Assembly: GCA_964482395.1 (NCBI GenBank)
Contig: CAYZXK010000003.1
Coordinates: 1 to 9,600, forward strand
Origin: CAYZXK01 sp964482395
Lineage (GTDB): Bacteria > Planctomycetota > Phycisphaerae > UBA1845 > Fen-1342
Reading direction: 5' to 3'
DNA length: 9,600 nucleotides
The position numbers and the translations under genes are program-made. This document shows positions 1-5,839 of this stretch, in pieces. Each line of letters opens with the position of its first letter. Positions within the stretch are counted from its first letter, which is position 1. Under the pieces are notes generated by a model. The model made no database searches. It saw nothing but the letters and a program-made list of their open reading frames with translations, and was not told where the DNA came from.

Positions 1-1
1 G

Positions 2-91
2 CGGATCGTGTACGGTCTGGTGGCGTACTACAACGCCAAGTACGCCACGCGGGTCTGCAAAGAATTCCGGGAGGTCCGCGGTGTGGCCTGA
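2..91 (+). CDS. C-terminal fragment of an unidentified protein (gene starts outside the window)
   Basis: An open plus-strand frame enters from the left edge and ends at a TGA at 89-91, giving the last 29 residues of a protein. The tail is rich in tyrosine and basic residues (VAYYNAKYATRVCKEF is its core), with no membrane segment or motif I can assign. It does not resemble the C-terminus of FabG, which often precedes acpP in other bacteria. It is separated from acpP by about 270 bases with a promoter-like sequence, so it is probably not in the same transcription unit. Function unknown; the other two plus frames look less protein-like here, but a 90-base stretch is weak evidence. Confidence 0.45.
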   Translation, partial: RIVYGLVAYYNAKYATRVCKEFREVRGVA

Positions 92-154
92 AATGCCCTT
101 CTTAACCCGCAACAATTACACACGGGAATTGACGTTACCTCTTCGACTGGCGGC

Positions 155-184
155 TTGGCAGCGGCCGGCGGATTCTCTTATGAT
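155..184 (+). promoter_or_regulatory. Predicted sigma70-type promoter for acpP-fabF
   Basis: TTGGCA (155-160, five of six matches to TTGACA) is followed after 18 bases by TATGAT (179-184, five of six matches to TATAAT). Transcription would start near 191, leaving a leader of about 170 bases before the acpP GTG. This is inferred from consensus matching only, and no other good pair was seen in the 92-361 gap. Confidence 0.4.
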
Positions 185-229
185 CCTCTTGGTGGGCGTG
201 GCGCCCCGCAGGTAGGATTGTGTGCGCTG

Positions 230-336
230 GCTGCCGCCTGGCCGGCGACCGGGGCCAGAAACAGGTGTGGCGGCAGCACTTGCAGGAGCCGGCTGCTTCC
301 GGTAGATACAGCACGCAGGCTTCCGCCGGGGAAGCC
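230..336 (+). promoter_or_regulatory. Structured 5' leader upstream of acpP (candidate cis-acting RNA)
   Basis: Two strong hairpins can form in the leader. The first pairs GCTGCCGCC (230-238) with GGCGGCAGC (269-277), a perfect 9-bp stem that encloses a nested TGGCC/GGCCA stem (239-243 with 253-257). The second pairs GGCTTCC (318-324) with GGAAGCC (330-336), a perfect 7-bp stem with a 5-base loop, ending 12 bases before the acpP ribosome binding site region. A second GCTTCC copy at 295-300 could compete for the same GGAAGC strand. Neither hairpin is followed by a run of T, so they do not look like terminators. In GC-rich DNA some of this pairing is expected by chance; regulation is inferred, not shown. 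Confidence 0.3.
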
Positions 337-361
337 GCATGGTTATGCGAGGAGAAACCCC

Positions 362-631
362 GTGCCTCCAGTCTCCGAGTCCGAGATTGAAGCCAAAGTC
401 AAGAAGATCGTGGCAGACCAGATGGGCGTGGCCGAAGCGGAGATCACTCGCGAGACCTCGTTCGTCAACGACCTCAATGCCGACTCGCTCGACACGGTCG
501 AGCTGGTGATGGAGTTTGAGGACGCCTTCGAGATGAGCATTCCCGACGAGGAGGCCGAGAAGATCCAGACCGTCGGGATGGCCATCGACTACATCCTCAA
601 GCACCTCAACAGCGTTAAGACGCAGCAATAG
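362..631 (+). CDS. acpP: Acyl carrier protein
   Basis: Encodes an 89-residue acidic acyl carrier protein, the cytoplasmic carrier of growing acyl chains in type II fatty acid synthesis. The attachment site for 4'-phosphopantetheine is Ser42 within DLNADSLDTVELVMEFE, the hallmark DSL motif followed by helix II. The rest fits the family throughout: the N-terminal helix (EAKVKKIVADQMGV), the F(V)NDL segment, and a C-terminal helix ending in DYILKHLN. Length is close to the usual 75-85 residues. I chose the GTG at 362 because GGAG at 351-354 sits seven bases upstream and the protein then begins just before the conserved first helix; the in-frame sequence further upstream is not ACP-like. fabF follows after 19 bases, so the two are very probably cotranscribed. 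Confidence 0.95.
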   Translation: MPPVSESEIEAKVKKIVADQMGVAEAEITRETSFVNDLNADSLDTVELVMEFEDAFEMSIPDEEAEKIQTVGMAIDYILKHLNSVKTQQ

Positions 632-650
632 CTCACCGGAGAGACCGGCC

Positions 651-1889
651 GTGGAGCATCGCCGCGTTGTTGTCACCGGGGTCGGGGCGATCACCCCGCT
701 GGGCTCTTCGGTTGAGTCCTACTGGGACGGGCTGATCAGCGGGCGGAGCGGCATACGCACCATCAGCCGCTTCGACCACCATGATCAGGAGGTCCACATC
801 GGCGGTGAGTGCCTGGACTTCGACCCCGCCCAGCACCTGGACGTCCGCCTGGCCAAGCGGGTAGACCGTTTCGCGCTATTCGCGCTGGCCGCGGCTAAAA
901 TGGCTTACCGGCAATCAGGGCTGGAGGATCGGCAGTTCGATCCGTATCGGGCGGGAGTGATCCTGGGGACCGGGATCGGGGGCTTGCGGGAGATCGAGGA
1001 GCAGCACCTGCGGATGCTGGAGAAAGGGCCGGGGAAGGTCTCGGCTTTCACCATTCCGCGGCTGATGGCCAATGCCGGCCCCGGGCACATTTCGATAGCC
1101 CTCAACTTCCGGGGGCCCAGCTCCTCGGTCGCCACCGCCTGCGCCTCGGCCGGTAGCGCCATGGGGGACGCCTACAACGCGGTTCGGCGCGGGGAACTGG
1201 ACCTGGTGATCACCGGCGGAACCGAGGCGGCCTGCACGCCGCTGGGAATTGCCGCCTTCGCATCCATGAAAGCACTCAGCACCCGCAACGACGACCCACC
1301 GGCCGCATCCCGCCCCTTTGACAAGGATCGCGACGGCTTCGTGCTCAGCGAGGGCGCGGGGGTGCTGCTTTTCGAGGAATACGAGCACGCCCGGCGCCGG
1401 GGGGCCCCGGTGCTGTGCGAGGTGATCGGATTCGGGGCCACCTCGGACTCATATGACATCGTTCAGCCGGACCCTGAAGGACACGGTGCGGCCAAGGCCA
1501 TGGCCCTGACGCTGGCCAGTGCCCGGCTGAACCCCGATGACGTCGATTACATCAACGCTCACGGAACCAGCACGGTGCTGGGCGACATCGCGGAGACCAA
1601 AGCCATCAAGGCGGTCTTCGGACCCGCGGCCCGCAGGATCCCGGTCAGCAGCACCAAGAGCTCGATCGGACATCTGCTGGGCGCCAGCGGCGGCGTGGAG
1701 GCCATCGCCTGCGTGATGGCCATCCAGAGTGGTACGTTGCCGCCCACGATCAACCTGCATAACCCCGACCCGGAGTGCGACCTGGACTACGTCCCCAACA
1801 CGGCCCGCGACGCCCGGGTCCGGGTGGCCATGAGCAACTCATTCGGCTTCGGCGGGCACAACACCTGCCTGCTATTCCGAGCTGTCTAG
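651..1889 (+). CDS. fabF: Beta-ketoacyl-[acyl-carrier-protein] synthase II
   Basis: A 412-residue thiolase-fold condensing enzyme that elongates acyl-ACP with malonyl-ACP by decarboxylative Claisen condensation. The Cys-His-His triad is complete: Cys164 in ATACASAG, His304 in NAHGTST and His341 in SSIGHLLGASG, with the conserved Lys336 just before it. The N-terminus RRVVVTGVGAITPLG and the glycine-rich C-terminus NSFGFGGHNTCLLF are typical of FabF, and the length matches E. coli FabF (413). The GTG start at 651 has GGAGAG at 638-643 and lies 19 bases after the acpP stop. FabB is the alternative, but the position directly behind acpP and the sequence favour FabF. No frameshift or missing catalytic residue was seen. 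Confidence 0.95.
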   Translation: MEHRRVVVTGVGAITPLGSSVESYWDGLISGRSGIRTISRFDHHDQEVHIGGECLDFDPAQHLDVRLAKRVDRFALFALAAAKMAYRQSGLEDRQFDPYRAGVILGTGIGGLREIEEQHLRMLEKGPGKVSAFTIPRLMANAGPGHISIALNFRGPSSSVATACASAGSAMGDAYNAVRRGELDLVITGGTEAACTPLGIAAFASMKALSTRNDDPPAASRPFDKDRDGFVLSEGAGVLLFEEYEHARRRGAPVLCEVIGFGATSDSYDIVQPDPEGHGAAKAMALTLASARLNPDDVDYINAHGTSTVLGDIAETKAIKAVFGPAARRIPVSSTKSSIGHLLGASGGVEAIACVMAIQSGTLPPTINLHNPDPECDLDYVPNTARDARVRVAMSNSFGFGGHNTCLLFRAV

Positions 1890-1918
1890 CCCGGCATCCA
1901 AGCCACACCCGGCCCAGA

Positions 1919-1933
1919 GCCCGCAGCGCGGGC
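1919..1933. terminator. Short GC hairpin between convergent fabF and the lipoprotein gene
   Basis: GCCCGC (1919-1924) and GCGGGC (1928-1933) form a 6-bp stem with a 3-base loop, 30 bases past the fabF stop. There is no following T-run on either strand, so intrinsic termination is doubtful. The rest of 1890-2013 shows no gene. Confidence 0.2.
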
Positions 1934-2013
1934 GACGGCCCGCGGCCGGCAGCTTCATGCAGGTTGAGCCCGGCGGACCACGACCAGCCGACCGCGTTCA
2001 AGCCCCCAGCCGA

Positions 2014-2235
2014 TCAGGTCCCGGTGTTGCTGGTGCCATCGGATGTCTGTTGCGCCTCCTCACCCAGTTCGATCAGCGCTCGCAGGAAGGAGGCGAAGAG
2101 GCTTTGCGAAACGTTGATGATTCCGTCTTCGATGGTCGCCCGCACGGTAGGATCGCACCCGGTCATAAAAGGCACCAGCATGCTTACGGCGATGACCAGC
2201 CAGCGCCCCGCCGGGCGACACCTTTGTGCACGCAT
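2014..2235 (-). CDS. Small putative lipoprotein, function unknown
   Basis: A 73-residue protein with an N-terminal signal peptide: Arg-rich start (MRAQRCRPAGRW), a hydrophobic core (LVIAVSMLVPFM) and a lipobox-like MTG-Cys ending at Cys27. Cleavage there would leave a 47-residue acylated peptide starting CDPTVRATIEDGIINVSQSL, with an amphipathic helix (SLFASFLRALIELGEEA) and a short Thr/Ser/Asn tail. I chose the ATG at 2235 because AAGGAG (2242-2247) lies six bases upstream; the frame continues upstream but that part does not look like a signal peptide. It lies 115 bases downstream of xerD on the same strand and converges on fabF. Short exported proteins of this GCDP...T(I/V)xxG pattern are, to my recollection, common in planctomycetes; the role is unknown. 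Met at -3 of the lipobox is a weak point. Confidence 0.7.
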   Translation of the reverse strand: MRAQRCRPAGRWLVIAVSMLVPFMTGCDPTVRATIEDGIINVSQSLFASFLRALIELGEEAQQTSDGTSNTGT

Positions 2236-2350
2236 CTTCTGCTCCTTGTCGTGCCAGGCCCCGCACGCCAGAATCCTAATGGCATCCAGGCTGTCCGGCC
2301 ACCGGGAGCCGGAGCCGTGGCTGCCCGCGTCCTGATCGGGGTCGGGCAAG

Positions 2351-3382
2351 TCAGGGCCCGCCCGGTTCGGCCGGTCGCATCGCCTGCGCTCCGCGGGGGT
2401 GGCATCGGGCGTGGACTTCCTGAAGGTGTCTGGTCTGCACGTGGGTATAGATTTCGGTCGTGCTGATGCTGGCGTGGCCGAGGAGTTCTTGCACTACCCG
2501 CAAGTCGGCTCCACCCTCCAGCAGGTGGGTGGCAAAACTGTGCCGGAGGGTATGGGGGCCGACTTGGCCGGGGATTCCGCGTCGTCGGGCCTCCCGTCGA
2601 ACCAGCTCCCACACCGCGGTCCGTTCCATCGGTCCGCCGGTCCGGGACAGGAACAGCGGCAGCGACGCGGACAAAGCCCTGGTCAGCGGCGGCTCCCAAC
2701 GGCCCCGCTGCTGCCCCTTTTCCAGAAGCCTGGGTCGAAGGTGCTGGAGGTAAGCCTGCAAAGCCTGGCGGGCTTCGCGGCCGATCGGCGTGACCCGCTC
2801 CTTGCGTCCCTTTCCCATGCAGCGCAGGTACCCGGCTTGGAGATTCACGTCGCCGGCCCGCAGCTCACACAACTCGCTGGCCCGCAGGCCGCAGGCGTAG
2901 AACAGCTCCAGAATCGCCCGGTCGCGCAGTCCGAGTGGGCTTTCCAGGTCCGGCGAAGTGACCAGCTCGACCGTCCGCTCCAGGTTCAGAGTCCGCGGCA
3001 ACCGCTGCCAGCGCTTGGGCAGCTCGACCGTGGAGGTGCGGTCCTCAGCGATCTGCCCGCTAAGGTGCAGCCACCGCAGCCACATTCGGAGAGCCACCAC
3101 GCGTCGGGCCAACGTGGTCTCCTTGTAGCCCAATCCGCTTTGCTCGAGCAGGAAATCCTGAATCAACTCGGACGTGAGCTGCCCCCAGTCGTCCACCCCG
3201 CGGTGTCGCAGGAACGCTCCGAACCGGAGCAGGTCGCGCCGATAGGCCCGGACCGTGTTGCTGGCAAGTCCCAGCTCGACGTTCTGATAAACGCGGAAAG
3301 CCTCCAGAGAGCGCGCGAAACGTTCGGAGCACGTCAGCGGCTCAGCGCGTCGGGCAACCGGTGATCGCCGGGCGGGCCCCAT
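2351..3382 (-). CDS. xerD: XerD-like tyrosine recombinase
   Basis: A 343-residue site-specific recombinase of the XerC/XerD family, which resolves chromosome dimers at dif. The N-terminal SAM-like core-binding domain spans about residues 20-125 (including NTVRAYRRDLLRFGAFL). The catalytic domain carries the full set: Arg167 (CGLRASEL), Lys191 (MGKGRKER), His277 and Arg280 (HTLRHSFATHLL), His303 (ELLGHASIS) and nucleophile Tyr312 (TEIYTHV). The GADLRVVQELLGH and LQEVHARCHPR segments resemble XerD more than XerC. About 20 extra residues (EKGQQRGRWEPPLTRALSAS) lie between the Lys strand and the His helix. The start is uncertain: the frame is open to a GTG at 3463 and has ATGs at 3421 and 3382, none with a strong ribosome binding site. 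I prefer 3382 for closeness to family length and because a -10-like TATACT lies at 3435-3440. Confidence 0.88.
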   Translation of the reverse strand: MGPARRSPVARRAEPLTCSERFARSLEAFRVYQNVELGLASNTVRAYRRDLLRFGAFLRHRGVDDWGQLTSELIQDFLLEQSGLGYKETTLARRVVALRMWLRWLHLSGQIAEDRTSTVELPKRWQRLPRTLNLERTVELVTSPDLESPLGLRDRAILELFYACGLRASELCELRAGDVNLQAGYLRCMGKGRKERVTPIGREARQALQAYLQHLRPRLLEKGQQRGRWEPPLTRALSASLPLFLSRTGGPMERTAVWELVRREARRRGIPGQVGPHTLRHSFATHLLEGGADLRVVQELLGHASISTTEIYTHVQTRHLQEVHARCHPRGAQAMRPAEPGGP

Positions 3383-3434
3383 CGAGCAGCTCGCATCCCT
3401 GCGGATGACAACAGGCTCCATCCACTCGACGGGT

Positions 3435-3440
3435 AGTATA
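3435..3440 (-). promoter_or_regulatory. Possible -10 element for xerD
   Basis: TATACT is read on the minus strand, five of six matches to TATAAT, 53 bases upstream of the preferred xerD start. No convincing -35 element sits 16-18 bases upstream. If real, it argues against the GTG start at 3463. Confidence 0.22.
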
Positions 3441-3514
3441 CGCGATTGCGCCGGAGCACGCACGCAAGCCGGTCGGCGGGGGGCCGGCCAAGAGCCGCGC
3501 TGCGCGGCGGGTTT

Positions 3515-3537
3515 GTTGCCCGATGGGGCTAGGCAAC
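3515..3537. promoter_or_regulatory. Inverted repeat between divergent xerD and peptidase genes (possible operator)
   Basis: GTTGCC (3515-3520) and GGCAAC (3532-3537) are a perfect 6-bp inverted repeat with an 11-base spacer; allowing one mismatch it extends to TT/AA at 3512-3513 and 3539-3540. It overlaps the putative -35 region of the peptidase promoter. A transcription factor site is one reading; a chance palindrome is the other. No T-run follows on either strand. Confidence 0.25.
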
Positions 3538-3558
3538 CAAGCTCGAAGATGTTATAAG
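3530..3558 (+). promoter_or_regulatory. Predicted promoter of the secreted peptidase gene
   Basis: TATAAG (3553-3558, five of six matches) is preceded after 17 bases by TAGGCA (3530-3535, four of six matches to TTGACA). Transcription would begin near 3565, giving a leader of about 67 bases that ends in the strong AGGAGG ribosome binding site (3621-3626). Confidence 0.38.
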
Positions 3559-3631
3559 AGTGATAGGTCGAGGGGCAGAGGCAGCGTGATGCCGACTGTC
3601 CCCCCGTCCGCTTTCCCGACAGGAGGTTGTC

Positions 3632-5662
3632 ATGCGCCGATTTGCCTGTGTGGGGCTGTGCTGGGGGCTGGTTGTGATTATGGCGGCGGGGGCCGCGGCC
3701 CAGCTTTCCAGTGAGGACATTGCCGCACTGCGCGCCCAGGGCGAGCGGGAGGGCTGGACTTTTACGGTCAGTGAGAATCCGGCTACCCAGCGTCCGCTGG
3801 AGGAGTTATGCGGGTTTGTGGTGCCGGATAACTGGTGGGTGGGGGCGAAGTTCGACCCCTGCACGCCGACCCGCAGTCTGCCGGCAGCCTTCGATTGGCG
3901 GGATTATGGGGCCTGTCCCCCGGTCCGCAACCAGGGCAACTGCGGGAGCTGTTGGGCTTTCGGCACCGTCGGCCCCCTGGAATCCAACATAATCATCAAA
4001 GACGGCATCGTTCCTGACCTGTCCGAGCAATGGCTGGTGAGCTGCAACAGCGACGGGTGGGGCTGCAACGGCGGCTTCTGGGCCCACGATTACCATGAAT
4101 GGAAACCCGATCCCTGCGGCGGCAAAGGGGCGGTGCTGGAGGCGGATTTCCCTTACGTGGCGGCAAACGTACCCTGCAATTGTCCGTATAACCACCCGTA
4201 TCTGATCCAAGACTGGGCCTACATCGGCAACTCCTACAGCGTGCCGCCGACTGACTCGATCAAGCAGGCCATCCTGGATTACGGCCCGGTTTCAGCGGCG
4301 GTTTACGTCAACTCCGCCTTCCAGGCCTACAGCGGCGGAATCTTCAATGGTTGCACCAGCGGAACGGTCAACCACGCCGTCGTGCTGGTGGGCTGGAACG
4401 ACAACGGCGGCTACTGGATCATGCGCAACTCGTGGGGGCCGAACTGGGGTGAGGGCGGGTACATGCGTATCCCGTACGGCTGCTCGAGCATCGGCTATGC
4501 CGCCTGCTACGTCGTGTATCCCGGGATGGCCGGGCTGGAGGTCAGCCCCGCCGACGGACTGGTCTCGCAGGGCGACCCGGGCGGACCCTTCACGCCCAGC
4601 AGTATCACCTACACGCTGCGCAACCCCTCCGCACTCGGCATTGACTACAGCGTTACCAAAACGGCTCCCTGGTTGACCATCACCAATCCAAACGGCCACA
4701 TCGGCGGCAACGGCACGGTCTACGTCACCGTGTCGATCAACGAGAACGCCAACTCGCTCGGCCTGGGCCGCTACACCGATACCATCAACTTCGTCAACCT
4801 GACCAACCACCGCGGCGATACCACTCGACCCGTGAAACTCGAGGTCGGGGCCCCGATCCGACTCTACCGCTTCACACTGGACAACAACCCCGGCTGGACC
4901 ACCCAGGGGGAATGGGCCTTCGGTCAGCCGACCGGACAGGGCGGAACCTATGGCTTCCCGGATCCTGCCGCCGGAGCCACCGGGACCAACGTCTATGGCG
5001 TGAACCTCGACGGCGATTATTCGACCACCTACGGCGGCCCGTATTATCTGACCATGGGACCGCTCAACTTCAGCCAGGCCAGCGGTGGCACGCTCTACTT
5101 CCAGCGCTGGCTGAACACCGATTATCAGCCGTACGTCACCGCCACCGTCGAAGCTTCGCACAATGGCACCGACTGGGTACAGCTCTGGTCGAACGGGAAG
5201 AAGGTGATCAAAGAGAACAGTTGGTCGCTGAAGTCCTATGACCTGCCGGCCGTCATCGATCACCAGCCTACGGTCTACGTGCGCTGGGGCTACCGGATCG
5301 GCGTGCAGGCCCAGCCTTACTCCGGCTGGAACATCGACGACATCGAGATCTGGGCCTTCGCTCCGCCGCCGACCGACTGCAACGGCAACGGTATCGATGA
5401 TGCGACCGACATCGCCAGCGGCACCAGCTATGACGACAACGAAAACGTGGTGCCCGACGAATGTGAGAAGCTGGCCGGCGACCTGAATTGCGACGGCCAC
5501 ACCGGGTTTGCGGACATCAACCCGTTCGTGCTGCTGATGACCGACCCGTCGGCCTACCTGGCCACCTACCCGGACTGCATCCGAATCAACGGAGACATCA
5601 ACGGAGATGGCACGGTCGGTTTTGCCGACATAAACCTGTTCGTCAGCCTGATCGCACGCTGA
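3632..5662 (+). CDS. Secreted papain-family (C1A) cysteine peptidase with BACON-like and dockerin-like C-terminal modules
   Basis: A 676-residue exported multidomain protease. A Sec signal peptide (residues 1-23, ending AAGAAA-Q) is followed by a short prodomain (about 24-83). The papain domain (about 84-297) has oxyanion Gln101, nucleophile Cys107 (QGNCGSCWAF), His248 (VNHAVVLVGW) and Asn266 (RNSWGPNWGEGGY), so it should be active. Residues about 300-406 resemble a BACON or Ig-like module (APWLTITNPNG). Residues about 408-576 form a beta-rich, MAM/laminin-G-like domain ending GWNIDDIEIWA. Then come a Ca-binding DCNGNGIDD...VPDEC segment (582-611) and two dockerin-like EF-hand loops (GDLNCDGHTGFADIN at 616 and GDINGDGTVGFADIN at 654). 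AGGAGG lies five bases before the ATG. It probably degrades extracellular or surface protein; the substrate is unknown. It is transcribed alone and is divergent from xerD. Confidence 0.92.
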   Translation: MRRFACVGLCWGLVVIMAAGAAAQLSSEDIAALRAQGEREGWTFTVSENPATQRPLEELCGFVVPDNWWVGAKFDPCTPTRSLPAAFDWRDYGACPPVRNQGNCGSCWAFGTVGPLESNIIIKDGIVPDLSEQWLVSCNSDGWGCNGGFWAHDYHEWKPDPCGGKGAVLEADFPYVAANVPCNCPYNHPYLIQDWAYIGNSYSVPPTDSIKQAILDYGPVSAAVYVNSAFQAYSGGIFNGCTSGTVNHAVVLVGWNDNGGYWIMRNSWGPNWGEGGYMRIPYGCSSIGYAACYVVYPGMAGLEVSPADGLVSQGDPGGPFTPSSITYTLRNPSALGIDYSVTKTAPWLTITNPNGHIGGNGTVYVTVSINENANSLGLGRYTDTINFVNLTNHRGDTTRPVKLEVGAPIRLYRFTLDNNPGWTTQGEWAFGQPTGQGGTYGFPDPAAGATGTNVYGVNLDGDYSTTYGGPYYLTMGPLNFSQASGGTLYFQRWLNTDYQPYVTATVEASHNGTDWVQLWSNGKKVIKENSWSLKSYDLPAVIDHQPTVYVRWGYRIGVQAQPYSGWNIDDIEIWAFAPPPTDCNGNGIDDATDIASGTSYDDNENVVPDECEKLAGDLNCDGHTGFADINPFVLLMTDPSAYLATYPDCIRINGDINGDGTVGFADINLFVSLIAR

Positions 5663-5697
5663 AAGAGCCTGGCGTAGCGACCAGAGGCTTAACCGCC

Positions 5698-5739
5698 CGG
5701 CGCCGACCGACCCATGGGGCCGGCCGGCGCCGAGCTTTC
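5698..5739. terminator. Long hairpin between convergent peptidase and nrnA genes
   Basis: CGGCGCCG at 5698-5705 pairs with CGGCGCCG at 5725-5732. The stem continues inward as CCG/CGG and CCC/GGG with single mismatches to an ATG loop (5714-5716), 14 pairs in all. On the plus strand a short CTTTCC follows, 36 bases after the peptidase stop. The minus side has only a weak TT. A terminator, mainly for the peptidase, is the best reading. The rest of 5663-5839 holds no gene. Confidence 0.5.
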
Positions 5740-5839
5740 CGATCGGCAGCCCCAGGCGTCTTACAGGCTACGATAGTTCGGTGACCGGCTGCGCCGAGCG
5801 GCCGCCGACCCCAAAGCAGGTTGCAGAGTGGCGGCCCGG

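Noticed and set aside
155..361. N-terminal extension of the acyl carrier protein up to an ATG at 155
   Set aside because: The upstream in-frame residues are Arg/Gly/Pro-rich and unlike any ACP; the GTG at 362 has a well-placed GGAG and gives the normal ACP length.
2235..2349. Longer start for the small lipoprotein at 2349
   Set aside because: It would put 38 polar residues before the signal peptide; the ATG at 2235 has AAGGAG six bases upstream.
2399..3364. Long plus-strand open frame opposite xerD
   Set aside because: It is the mirror of a recombinase with all catalytic residues on the minus strand; its translation is low-complexity and matches no family. Long shadow frames are expected at this GC content.
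3494..3518. GCCGCG-CTG-CGCGGC hairpin followed by GGGTTTGTTG as an intrinsic terminator
   Set aside because: No plus-strand gene ends upstream of it; on the minus strand it would precede xerD rather than follow a gene. The T-tract is also broken.
4292..5500. 402-residue minus-strand open frame opposite the peptidase
   Set aside because: Composition is dominated by Val, Gly, Asp and Arg repeats typical of an antisense frame; no start signal; the plus frame has signal peptide, catalytic and Ca-binding motifs.
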